Assembly: GCA_002724505.1 (NCBI GenBank) | Contig: PBOV01000057.1 | Span: forward strand, 22,149 to 31,974 | DNA: 9,826 nt | Source: Rhodospirillaceae bacterium | GTDB taxonomy: Bacteria; Pseudomonadota; Alphaproteobacteria; MPNO01; UBA2964 | Reading direction: 5' to 3' | In this document: positions 1-6,160 of the stretch, piece by piece | Position numbering within the stretch: position 1 is the first letter of the stretch | Layout: every line of letters starts with the position of its first letter | The notes under the pieces: generated by a model | What the model was told of the DNA's origin: nothing | Databases searched by the model: none | The model's input: only the letters and a program-made list of their open reading frames with translations | Translations under genes and position numbers: made by a program

Positions 1-2405
1 AAGAGGCAGAACAAAACCAGGAACAGAATATTTCGGTGGCTAATAAACAACTTAACACCGCTAACTCAGAAGTTCATCAACTCGAACAAAAATACACCCA
101 GATGGCTCAAGGCATCGCAGCAGATGAGTCGCGTAAAGAGTCTTTAATCCGGCGCATCAGTGAATTTGACGTCCGTCGAACTCGAATGGTGCAGCGTTTA
201 GAAGAGCTTACCAAGGAAAGGGCGGCCGCCCAAAAAACTATTGATCTTCATGGGGCAGGTGGTGAATTTGCAGAAAAAATCAATACACTCCGCCTAGAGT
301 TAGAGGAAGCGAGGGGAGCGGCGGAAGAGACTGAAAGAGGTCGCGCTAAATCTTTAGATAAAGAAAATATAGCGCGAAATGAGTTGCAGGTAGTAGAAAC
401 CAAGCGGGCGAGGTTAAAGGCACAGGAGGAAGCACTTGAAGCCCTATTGACAGTTGGCGACCCGGATCTGTGGCCTCCTATGATTGATGCGTTAAGTGTG
501 GAACCCGGATATGAACTGGCACTTGCCGCTGCACTTGGGGATGATCTTAATGCACCAAGCGACGAGGCGGCGCCTATCCATTGGCGGTCGCTTATGGCAT
601 TTTCATCTCCACCAGCACTCCCCACCGGCGCGGAACCACTTTCATCTTTGGTACACGCACCACGTGAATTGACGCGTAGGCTCTCTCAAATAGGAGTAGT
701 TCAAGATGAGACAATGGGTAACCAACTTGCTGGCGACCTAATTCAAGGTCAAAGGTTAGTGAGCCGCGCTGGTGGTTTATGGAGATGGGATGGGTTCACG
801 GTCATTGGAGATACTGACAAAGGTTCCGCTGCTAGATTAACTCAGCGGAATCGGTTGAAGGACTTACATGCTGAGGTTGATCAGGCAGATCAGATTGCAA
901 ATTTAGTCCAAGAAGAGTTCCTAGGTCGCCAAGCTGACTCCCAGCGAGCTATGTTAGCAGACCAGGCCGCTCGAGAAGCCCTACGTGCAGCAGACCAAGC
1001 ATTTCAAGAGATACGTGATAATGAAGCCATCTATAACCGTACTTTGTCCGAAGCGATGTCCAAAGTAGCCTCGGCAGATGAAAATTATAATTCACTAAAA
1101 GCGGATGATGTCGAAATCAAGAAAGCCATAGAGCAGGCCCAAAGCGAGCTATCAGAACTCAATAATATTCCAGCCCGACATCAGGTAGTAGAAAAAATAC
1201 GCAAAGAATTAAGTGAAGCTCGGGTGGGCGCGACCGAGAAGCAAAGTTTTTATGACCGTCTAATTGGTGAGGCGGAGTCCCGGTCGCAGCGCCTCGCCGA
1301 TACGGTAGAAGCAAAGGATTATTGGAAGAATCGCGCTGAAAAAGCATCGAAACAAATTGGGGCATTGTTGCAACGGTTAGAAACAACTGAAGCCGCTTTG
1401 CAAAAAGTGAACGCACGCCCGAAGGAAATTTCTATACAAAGAGCCGAGTTATTCGAAGAGATCGCGCATGCCGAGGAAATACGCCTTAAAGCAGCAGATA
1501 GTTTAGCTGAAGGCGAAACCAAATTATCTGCTGCGGGAAAAGCGCTTCGCGAGGCCGAAACTAGACTTAGCGAAAAACGAGAAGAGCGTGTGCGCTGTGA
1601 AGCACTGGAAGAACAAATTGCACAGACGATGACTGTTATAACTGAACGAGCGGAAGAGCGTATCAATTGTCTGCCAGCCGATGCATTAAAAGAGGTTGAG
1701 GTAGCCGATGACGACAAACTACCAACCCATGAAGCTATCGAAGTTCGCGTTGAACGTCTAAAGCGCGAACGGGAAAATATGGGCGGAGTTAATTTACGCG
1801 CCGAGACGGAGGCCGAAGAGTTGAATGAGCGCATCCAAGTTATGCTGGCTGAGAGGGAAGATCTTATTTCAGCTATTGCGCGTCTGCGTCAGGGTATTTC
1901 AAGCCTTAATCGTGAAGGCCGGGCGCGTTTATTGTCCGCCTTTGAGGAGGTAAACAGTCATTTCGCAGATCTCTTCACTCGGCTGTTTGGTGGTGGAAAG
2001 GCTCGTCTAGCATTAACCGAAACGGAAGATCCCCTAGACGCTGGACTAGAAATTATGGCCAGTCCGCCCGGAAAAAAGATGCAAGCTTTATCATTACTCT
2101 CTGGAGGCGAACAGGCATTAACAGCAATCGCACTTCTCTTTGCTGTATTCCTTACTAATCCTGCACCTATTTGCGTTCTCGATGAGGTGGATGCACCGCT
2201 CGACGATGCAAATGTTGAAAGGTTCTGCCAATTAATTCATGAAATATCAGGCCAAACAGGTACGCGTTTCCTAATTGTTACGCATCATCGCCTAACCATG
2301 GCACGGATGGATCGTTTGTTTGGAGTGACCATGAGTGAACAGGGGATATCACAGTTAGTCTCAGTCGATCTACAGGCGGCAGAACAGCTAAGGGAAAGCG
2401 CATAA
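1..2405 (+). CDS. smc: Chromosome partition protein Smc, C-terminal part (5' truncated by window edge)
   Basis: The protein is an SMC-family ATPase that dimerises through its hinge and, with ScpA/ScpB, loads on DNA to organise and segregate the chromosome. The frame is open from the first base, so the GTG at 36 is internal and the N-terminal head with Walker A lies outside the window. Residues here are counted from that GTG. A charged coiled-coil arm covers about 1-135. A short, divergent hinge follows at about 136-275, including the GDDLNAP segment near 168-174 and the GQRLVSR segment near 238-244. A second coiled coil runs to about 620. The C-terminal head has the ABC signature LSGGE (688-692; nt 2097-2111), Walker B ending in the DE pair at 716-717 (nt 2181-2186), the D-loop that follows, and a THH switch histidine. 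About 800 residues are visible; full-length family members have roughly 1150. The reduced hinge is usual for alphaproteobacterial Smc. The identification is firm. Confidence 0.96.
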   Translation, partial: EAEQNQEQNISVANKQLNTANSEVHQLEQKYTQMAQGIAADESRKESLIRRISEFDVRRTRMVQRLEELTKERAAAQKTIDLHGAGGEFAEKINTLRLELEEARGAAEETERGRAKSLDKENIARNELQVVETKRARLKAQEEALEALLTVGDPDLWPPMIDALSVEPGYELALAAALGDDLNAPSDEAAPIHWRSLMAFSSPPALPTGAEPLSSLVHAPRELTRRLSQIGVVQDETMGNQLAGDLIQGQRLVSRAGGLWRWDGFTVIGDTDKGSAARLTQRNRLKDLHAEVDQADQIANLVQEEFLGRQADSQRAMLADQAAREALRAADQAFQEIRDNEAIYNRTLSEAMSKVASADENYNSLKADDVEIKKAIEQAQSELSELNNIPARHQVVEKIRKELSEARVGATEKQSFYDRLIGEAESRSQRLADTVEAKDYWKNRAEKASKQIGALLQRLETTEAALQKVNARPKEISIQRAELFEEIAHAEEIRLKAADSLAEGETKLSAAGKALREAETRLSEKREERVRCEALEEQIAQTMTVITERAEERINCLPADALKEVEVADDDKLPTHEAIEVRVERLKRERENMGGVNLRAETEAEELNERIQVMLAEREDLISAIARLRQGISSLNREGRARLLSAFEEVNSHFADLFTRLFGGGKARLALTETEDPLDAGLEIMASPPGKKMQALSLLSGGEQALTAIALLFAVFLTNPAPICVLDEVDAPLDDANVERFCQLIHEISGQTGTRFLIVTHHRLTMARMDRLFGVTMSEQGISQLVSVDLQAAEQLRESA

Positions 2406-2430
2406 CCTGGCTCAGCTGAGGTTATTTTTT
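2404..2430 (+). terminator. Probable intrinsic terminator after smc
   Basis: Overlapping the smc stop codon, AACCT (2404-2408) pairs with AGGTT (2419-2423) around a 10-nt loop. The run ATTTTTT (2424-2430) follows at once. The stem is only 5 bp, so it is weak, but its position directly after the gene and its T-run fit a Rho-independent terminator that isolates smc from the atp operon. Confidence 0.5.
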
Positions 2431-2470
2431 ATGTATATTTTTCAATGCCTTACCTTTTTATTTTTGAGCC

Positions 2471-2499
2471 TTGACAGGGTTAATACTGCCCCCTAAGGT
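2471..2499 (+). promoter_or_regulatory. Putative sigma-70 promoter of the atp F0 operon
   Basis: A perfect -35 hexamer TTGACA (2471-2476) is followed after 17 bp by TAAGGT (2494-2499) as the candidate -10. It lies 60 bp upstream of the atpI start, after the smc terminator-like hairpin, in the only sizeable gap before the F0 genes. The -10 is imperfect, as is common in alphaproteobacterial housekeeping promoters. The bases TAAGG (2494-2498) can also pair with CCTTA (2507-2511) around an 8-nt C-rich loop, placing a small hairpin near the expected transcript start. The assignment is inferred from the sequence alone. Confidence 0.55.
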
Positions 2500-2558
2500 G
2501 CCCCCGCCTTAAGTGGTTCTAGCTAACCTCCTGACGGGCGGGAAGGGTGTATCCGGCC

Positions 2559-2912
2559 ATGACCGAGCAGAAAAAATCTGTTTCGATACAGGATCTTGAT
2601 GCCCGGCTAAGGTTAGCCCGCCAGTCAGCCGAAGAAACGACGGCAAAAGCTGGTTCCAAAGGGCGTAGTCGTAGCGGCCTAGGGTTGGCTATGAGGTTAG
2701 GTGTCGAAATTGTTTCGGCATTGGTGATCGGCGTCGGTATCGGCTTGTTACTCGATTACTGGCTTGGCACAAAGCCTTGGTTTATGTTGTTGTTCTTTAT
2801 TTTTGGCGCGGCAGCAGGGGTTATGAATGTTTATCGCGTTGCAACCGGAATAGGACAAGGTGTCGGTTATAAACGAGAAGACGTAAATGAAATTTCTGAC
2901 GATCCGACGTAA
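2559..2912 (+). CDS. atpI: ATP synthase protein I (AtpI), F0 assembly factor
   Basis: AtpI is a small inner-membrane protein encoded first in many atp operons; in the family it is thought to help assemble the c-ring and, in some species, to take part in Mg2+ supply. The product has 117 residues: a charged N-terminal region (1-45, with QDLDARLRLAR near 11-21), two membrane helices at about 47-69 and 73-93, and a short hydrophilic tail. The DYWLGTKPW turn between the helices is typical of the alphaproteobacterial family. I chose the ATG at 2559 because GGAAGGG (2541-2547) lies 11 nt ahead of it; the in-frame GTG at 2547 overlaps this ribosome-binding site. It is the first gene of the F0 operon, 20 nt before atpB. 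Confidence 0.92.
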   Translation: MTEQKKSVSIQDLDARLRLARQSAEETTAKAGSKGRSRSGLGLAMRLGVEIVSALVIGVGIGLLLDYWLGTKPWFMLLFFIFGAAAGVMNVYRVATGIGQGVGYKREDVNEISDDPT

Positions 2913-2932
2913 TTGTTGGTAGAGAGGTTAAA

Positions 2933-3670
2933 TTGGCAGCGGAAGGCCACAGTCCCCTCGCACAGTTTGAGATCAAAACGCTGATCCCCCTTAAATTAGG
3001 GGAGATTGACGTTTCCTTCACAAATTCTGCGCTTTTTATGTCCCTCACCCTGATTATGGTGACACTTTTTTTAGTTTTTAGTATGAGACAACGTGCACTC
3101 GTTCCTGAACGTTGGCAATCTATGGCTGAACTGGCATATGAATTCGTCGCTAATCTATTGCGCGATACCGTTGGCAACGAGGGTCGAAAATATTTTCCCT
3201 TTGTTTTCTCACTTTTCATGTTCATTTTATTTGGCAACATGTTGGGCATGGTTCCCTATAGCTTCACTTTTACCAGCCATATAATTGTAACCTTTGCCAT
3301 GGCCTTTACTGTTTTTATCGGAGTCACAATACTTGGGTTTGTGAAGCACGGATTTCATTTCTTCAGCTTTTTTGTGCCGCCAGGTGTCTCCGTAGTGTTA
3401 TGGCCATTAATGATCCCAATCGAATTAATTTCCTATTTGTCCCGGCCAATCAGTCTTTCCGTGCGGTTGTTCGCGAATTTGACCGCCGGCCATACGATGC
3501 TGAAGGTCTTTGCTGGTTTTATTATCAGTTTAGGTGTTGTCGGCGGCATTCTTCCATTCGCGTTCGTCGTAGCCCTGACTGGTTTAGAGCTTTTAATTGC
3601 CTTCCTACAGGCTTATGTATTCACAATTTTAACATGCTTTTATATCAATGATTCCATACACTTGCATTAA
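2933..3670 (+). CDS. atpB: ATP synthase F0 subunit a (proton channel)
   Basis: Subunit a forms the two proton half-channels next to the rotating c-ring in the inner membrane. It has 245 residues, the usual length, and five or six hydrophobic helices. The segment around RLFANLTAGH carries the essential arginine at R178 (E. coli R210 equivalent). H187 and E219 occupy the places of E. coli E219 and H245, the swapped Glu/His pair also seen in mitochondria and alphaproteobacteria. The motif LQAYVF (225-230) ends the channel region. The start is a TTG at 2933, supported by AGAGAGG (2921-2927) 5 nt upstream and by the usual N-terminus in which a QFEIK motif follows about ten residues in. It lies between atpI and atpE in the same operon. 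Confidence 0.96.
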   Translation: MAAEGHSPLAQFEIKTLIPLKLGEIDVSFTNSALFMSLTLIMVTLFLVFSMRQRALVPERWQSMAELAYEFVANLLRDTVGNEGRKYFPFVFSLFMFILFGNMLGMVPYSFTFTSHIIVTFAMAFTVFIGVTILGFVKHGFHFFSFFVPPGVSVVLWPLMIPIELISYLSRPISLSVRLFANLTAGHTMLKVFAGFIISLGVVGGILPFAFVVALTGLELLIAFLQAYVFTILTCFYINDSIHLH

Positions 3671-3708
3671 GCGTTGTATGGGAAAGAACTTAAGAAAGGA
3701 ATAGTATA

Positions 3709-3936
3709 ATGGAAGCTGCTGCAGCTAAACTAATTGGTGCGGGCCTTGCGGCAATCGGTGTTATCGGCGCTGGAATCGGCATCGGTAATATTTTTGCCGC
3801 CTTTATCTCTTCGGTTGCCCGCAACCCGGCCGCCGCCGAAAACGTTACAGCCATGACCTGGATTGGCTTTGCTCTAGTGGAGGCAATAGCGCTCTATGCA
3901 TTGGTTGTCGCATTGCTCTTGCTCTTCGTCTTCTAA
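3709..3936 (+). CDS. atpE: ATP synthase F0 subunit c (rotor ring proteolipid)
   Basis: Subunit c is a hairpin of two membrane helices that assembles into the rotor ring and carries protons. The 75-residue protein has the glycine-rich first helix (GAGIGIG, 20-26), the polar loop ARNP (37-40) that contacts F1, and the proton-binding carboxylate E58 in GFALVEA. The residues around E58 look like a proton-type rather than a sodium-type ring, since there is no serine or threonine right after the glutamate and no glutamine/glutamate partner in helix 1. The ATG at 3709 follows AAAGGA (3695-3700) by 8 nt. The gap to atpF' holds a strong hairpin that may help raise c expression above that of its neighbours. 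Confidence 0.97.
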   Translation: MEAAAAKLIGAGLAAIGVIGAGIGIGNIFAAFISSVARNPAAAENVTAMTWIGFALVEAIALYALVVALLLLFVF

Positions 3937-3952
3937 TTTATTTCAGGTTTGT

Positions 3953-3973
3953 GGCACCTAATCTTTAGGTGCC
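3953..3973 (+). promoter_or_regulatory. Perfect 9-bp hairpin between atpE and atpF'
   Basis: GGCACCTAA (3953-3961) and TTAGGTGCC (3965-3973) form a perfect 9-bp stem with a 3-nt TCT loop. It starts 17 nt after the atpE stop and ends 21 nt before the atpF' start. No T-run follows, so it is unlikely to be a full Rho-independent terminator. A role in mRNA stability or partial attenuation, favouring the many copies of subunit c per complex, is my inference. Confidence 0.6.
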
Positions 3974-3994
3974 TTGTGTCGAGAAAGCTGAGCC

Positions 3995-4492
3995 ATGCCG
4001 CAACTAGATCCAACGACATTCGTGCCCCAATTATTTTGGCTAATGGTGACGTTTGTGTTGCTTTATCTAGTCATGTGGAAGATCGCTATCCCTAGGATCG
4101 GCGATGTTTTGCAAGATCGCCAGAAACGAATTGATAGCGATCTAGAAAAAGCTGAGGAACTTAAGAAAGAAGCACAATCCGTCCGTGAAGCTTACGAAAA
4201 ATTGGTGACTGATGGGAGTAACAAAGCCCAAGAAACTATCCGGGCCGCTAGGGAAAAAGTGGCCGCAGATGCATTGGCCCAGCACGCTTCATTGACCGAA
4301 AAAATTACCGTACAAACATCAGAGGCCGAAAACAGGATTAGTGCCGCAAAAAATCAGGCACTGGCAGATATTCGTACCGTTGCGGTGGAAGCAACACAAC
4401 TCGCAGCGAGTAAACTAATTGACCAAAAAATCTCTGAAAGGGAAGTAGAAGCGGCAGTGTCCAAAAGTTTGGATAAGGAACGACGGTCATGA
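3995..4492 (+). CDS. atpF': ATP synthase F0 subunit b' (peripheral stalk)
   Basis: Subunit b' pairs with b to form the stator stalk that holds F1 still against the turning rotor. The 165-residue protein has a short N-terminus, one membrane helix at about 11-33 containing PQLFWL and LYLVMWK, the conserved turn IAIPRIGDVLQDR, and then a long charged, alanine-rich coiled coil to the end. The PQLFWL start and the position before atpF distinguish b' from b; separate b and b' genes are typical of alphaproteobacteria and cyanobacteria. The ATG at 3995 has only a weak site (GAGAAAG, 3981-3987). The stop codon overlaps the atpF start by 4 nt, implying translational coupling. Confidence 0.93.
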   Translation: MPQLDPTTFVPQLFWLMVTFVLLYLVMWKIAIPRIGDVLQDRQKRIDSDLEKAEELKKEAQSVREAYEKLVTDGSNKAQETIRAAREKVAADALAQHASLTEKITVQTSEAENRISAAKNQALADIRTVAVEATQLAASKLIDQKISEREVEAAVSKSLDKERRS

Positions 4493-4977
4493 CAACCATA
4501 CAGACGCCTGAATTCTGGGTCGCCGTAGGTTTCCTTCTGTTAATAGGTCTCATTGCAAAACCTGCTTGGAAAGGAATTACTGGTAGCCTCGATTCGCGCT
4601 CAGAAAAAATTAAGGCAACCCTTGATGAAGCAGCAAGTCTCCGCGAAGAGGTTCAGCACCTGCTGGCCGATTACCAACGCAAACAACGCGATGTGGCGCG
4701 AGAAGTCGATGAGATACTAGCCAATGCTTCAGCGGAAGCTGAACATTTTAGTAAGGAGGCTTCCGAGGAACTGGCTGAGGCACTAAAGCGCCGCGAGGAT
4801 TTAGCCATGGAAAAAATTGCGCAGGCTGAGGCTGAAGCTATGCAAGCTGTTCGTGAAAGCGCGATTGATTTAGCAATCTCAGCAACACAGCGTGTTCTTA
4901 AAGACCAGCTTAACGAAGCTACCGCAGAAAAACTAATCGACAACGCAATTGCGGAACTTCCCGATAAGCTTCACTAA
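4489..4977 (+). CDS. atpF: ATP synthase F0 subunit b (peripheral stalk)
   Basis: This is the second stator-stalk subunit, the partner of b'. Its 162 residues comprise one N-terminal membrane helix (about 8-27, beginning with PEFWVAVGF), the conserved step KPAWKGITGSLD, and a long coiled coil rich in Glu, Ala and Lys through residue 150. The ATG at 4489 overlaps the atpF' stop (ATGA) and has AAGGA (4475-4479) 9 nt upstream. It is the last gene of the operon: no delta or alpha subunit gene follows, so F1 must be encoded elsewhere, as is usual in alphaproteobacteria. The next gene downstream is on the opposite strand. Confidence 0.94.
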   Translation: MTTIQTPEFWVAVGFLLLIGLIAKPAWKGITGSLDSRSEKIKATLDEAASLREEVQHLLADYQRKQRDVAREVDEILANASAEAEHFSKEASEELAEALKRREDLAMEKIAQAEAEAMQAVRESAIDLAISATQRVLKDQLNEATAEKLIDNAIAELPDKLH

Positions 4978-5008
4978 AATAGCGAATGTAATTAAGACGG
5001 GTACAAAT

Positions 5009-5021
5009 TGACATTGTGTCA
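5009..5021. repeat. Small perfect inverted repeat downstream of atpF
   Basis: TGACA (5009-5013) and TGTCA (5017-5021) are perfect inverted copies around a 3-nt loop TTG, 31 nt after the atpF stop. No T-run follows directly. It could take part in 3'-end formation of the atp transcript; the function is not shown by sequence. Confidence 0.4.
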
Positions 5022-5033
5022 TGTTAATACCTA

Positions 5034-5064
5034 AATTTTTGATCCAATAATTATATCAAAAATT
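5034..5064. terminator. AT-rich hairpin in the convergent atpF / lipoprotein gap
   Basis: AATTTTTGAT (5034-5043) and ATCAAAAATT (5055-5064) form a perfect 10-bp stem around an 11-nt loop. It lies between the convergent ends of atpF (4977) and the minus-strand lipoprotein gene (5162). A symmetrical stem here could terminate transcription in either direction, but it contains only two G-C pairs and has no separate T-run, so the terminator call is tentative. Confidence 0.4.
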
Positions 5065-5114
5065 GATTGAGTATCCTCGCGTCAACCAACACCAAAAATT
5101 GCTTACCCATGCCA

Positions 5115-5139
5115 TTGGAATAATTTCTCACCATTCCAA
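5115..5139 (-). terminator. Hairpin after the minus-strand lipoprotein gene, possible 3'-end element
   Basis: TTGGAAT (5115-5121) and ATTCCAA (5133-5139) make a perfect 7-bp stem with an 11-nt loop. On the minus strand it starts 22 nt after the lipoprotein stop codon. No clear T-run follows, so it may stabilise or terminate the transcript only weakly. Confidence 0.35.
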
Positions 5140-5161
5140 GATACCTAAAACAAAAATTTAT

Positions 5162-5743
5162 TTACCGCCGCAAAGCTCGGTCAACTTGCAAGCGGTTATA
5201 TTTAAATTGTTGAGGTGTAACCTGAAGCCCAATGTAAACGGAGTACTGATCAACTTTAGAATTCTTTGATATTGGAATTTCTACACTTACCTCATCTAAC
5301 AATTTGATACGGGTTTGACTTCCTTTAAACTTCGCCCGAAGGAGGAAAATACTTTTACCCTTCGGCGCCGGGTGAAATTTTGGAATAGCAACAAAATATT
5401 GAAAACTTGTTTCTTTTTTTCTGTCAGCAGGGCCGCGCTTTATATCAAAGGTTAGTTTAAGGCTAATTCTCGCCTTTGTTCGTTTCTTGTTATAACTGCA
5501 CTCCCCCATGAAATCGACAATCTTAATAGTCGCCAAAATATCCGTCATATCCTGGATTGGAGTAGGCCTAAAATATGTAACACTGTTCGCATTCTTTAAT
5601 AAGAATACTTTGGGACAGGGGGGAGGCGGACTTTTATTACCGCCAAATAAACCGCAAGCAGACAACATAGGCATAAGTGTCGCGATCAAACAGCATCGGC
5701 GCCAAGCGACCGTAAACTGGGCAATTTGGGTTACAAAAAACAA
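5162..5743 (-). CDS. Predicted outer-membrane lipoprotein of unknown function
   Basis: I cannot give this 193-residue protein a function. The N-terminus has two arginines (15-16), a hydrophobic stretch, and a lipobox LSAC ending at C30, so it should be processed by signal peptidase II and lipidated. Glycine after C30 argues against retention in the inner membrane. The mature part begins with a proline-rich stretch (39-42) and a CP pair (43-44), then a region with D65, T67 and D68 followed by GECSY (80-84), then alternating hydrophobic and charged residues that look like beta-strands (about 90-175), ending near QYSVYIGLQVTP. The pattern resembles hypothetical lipoproteins I associate with alphaproteobacteria, but that is recollection. 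The start is a TTG at 5743 with only a weak ribosome-binding site; an in-frame TAG lies 18 nt upstream. It begins 24 nt after the CDGSH gene on the same strand, so the two may be cotranscribed. Confidence 0.75.
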   Translation of the reverse strand: MFFVTQIAQFTVAWRRCCLIATLMPMLSACGLFGGNKSPPPPCPKVFLLKNANSVTYFRPTPIQDMTDILATIKIVDFMGECSYNKKRTKARISLKLTFDIKRGPADRKKETSFQYFVAIPKFHPAPKGKSIFLLRAKFKGSQTRIKLLDEVSVEIPISKNSKVDQYSVYIGLQVTPQQFKYNRLQVDRALRR

Positions 5744-5767
5744 AAGACTTACGCCAATAGGCTATTT

Positions 5768-6007
5768 CTAAAGCTCGTTATGTGTACCGTCACATGTCGG
5801 CACACTTGCCGTTTTTTTACAACCACAGAACCACACAGTCTGTTTTCTTTTAGCCACGTACTGCACTGGTGACATACCTGTTCCTTTATGGGAGCCGTCA
5901 CAGAAGGGCTGAGAATCGCTTTTTCCGCAGGCGCACCACCAATATTCCTTTCCTTCTTCCACATCAACTCCACAGGGCTCTTTTTGTGCAATTACAGGTT
6001 CTGTCAT
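5768..6007 (-). CDS. CDGSH-type iron-sulfur protein with two CDGSH motifs
   Basis: The 79-residue protein contains two complete CDGSH motifs, each able to bind a 2Fe-2S cluster with three Cys and one His. The first uses C25, C27, C36 and H40 (ending CDGSH); the second uses C61, C63, C72 and H76 (ending CDGTH). Both keep the serine/threonine and proline spacing of the family. There is no membrane helix, so it is likely cytosolic. Related proteins are implicated in electron transfer or Fe-S and redox handling; a specific role here is unknown. The ATG at 6007 is chosen because AAAGGA (6019-6014 on the minus strand) lies 6 nt ahead; a GTG at 6022 would place that site inside the gene. It is divergent from ispH and 24 nt upstream of the lipoprotein gene. 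Confidence 0.9.
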   Translation of the reverse strand: MTEPVIAQKEPCGVDVEEGKEYWWCACGKSDSQPFCDGSHKGTGMSPVQYVAKRKQTVWFCGCKKTASVPTCDGTHNEL

Positions 6008-6013
6008 CTTTGT

Positions 6014-6019
6014 TCCTTT
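6014..6019 (-). promoter_or_regulatory. Ribosome-binding site that sets the CDGSH start
   Basis: On the minus strand AAAGGA sits 6 nt before the ATG at 6007. This favours that ATG over the in-frame GTG at 6022. Confidence 0.7.
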
Positions 6020-6042
6020 CACATAACAAAGGCGTCATCGTT

Positions 6043-6058
6043 TGAAACAATGGTTTCA
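6043..6058. repeat. Inverted repeat in the divergent CDGSH/ispH control region
   Basis: TGAAAC (6043-6048) and GTTTCA (6053-6058) are perfect inverted copies around AATG. The repeat is 36 nt upstream of the CDGSH start and about 100 nt upstream of ispH. Its symmetry and position suit an operator for a dimeric regulator, but it does not match a site I can name; it differs from the FNR/CRP consensus. It could equally be a hairpin in the CDGSH leader. Confidence 0.4.
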
Positions 6059-6096
6059 GTAATAAGCTTTTATAAACCAAAACTCTAGCGGAGGTG

Positions 6097-6125
6097 TTGA
6101 GTTTTCTCAAGTAAAGCAACATATT
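6097..6125 (+). promoter_or_regulatory. Candidate promoter for the ispH cluster
   Basis: TTGAGT (6097-6102) as a -35 is followed after 17 bp by CATATT (6120-6125) as a weak -10, 36-41 nt before the ispH ATG. The -35 lies inside a short inverted repeat, TTGAG (6097-6101) and CTCAA (6106-6110), with a TTTT loop. This is the best candidate in the gap, but the match is only moderate. Confidence 0.35.
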
Positions 6126-6160
6126 ACGTTTATCTTTAAGCGCGGGAGCGTAAGCGCCGA

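Noticed and set aside
36..38. GTG as the start of the first gene
   Set aside because: The frame is open through the window's first base with Smc-like charged coiled-coil residues, so this is an internal valine.
248..1834. Long minus-strand open frames opposite smc (248-625, 1159-1416, 1319-1834)
   Set aside because: They are serine/arginine/alanine-rich shadows of the Smc coiled coil, with no recognisable domain or ribosome-binding site.
2547..2549. GTG as the atpI start
   Set aside because: It overlaps the GGAAGGG ribosome-binding site that serves the ATG at 2559.
2821..3249. Minus-strand 142-codon open frame across atpI/atpB
   Set aside because: It lies opposite well-supported atp genes and has no family features.
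5008..5036. TTGACA at 5008-5013 as a promoter -35
   Set aside because: The hexamer 17 bp downstream (CTAAAT) is a poor -10 and nothing credible lies downstream on the plus strand; it is better read as part of an inverted repeat.
5063..5269. Plus-strand 68-codon open frame after atpF
   Set aside because: It overlaps the minus-strand lipoprotein gene, has no clear ribosome-binding site and gives a protein without recognisable features.
6020..6022. GTG at 6022 as the CDGSH start
   Set aside because: It would place the AAAGGA ribosome-binding site inside the gene; the ATG at 6007 is better placed.
5508..6088. Plus-strand open frames at 5508-5771 and 5888-6088
   Set aside because: They are antisense to the lipoprotein and CDGSH genes, whose motifs are clear on the minus strand.
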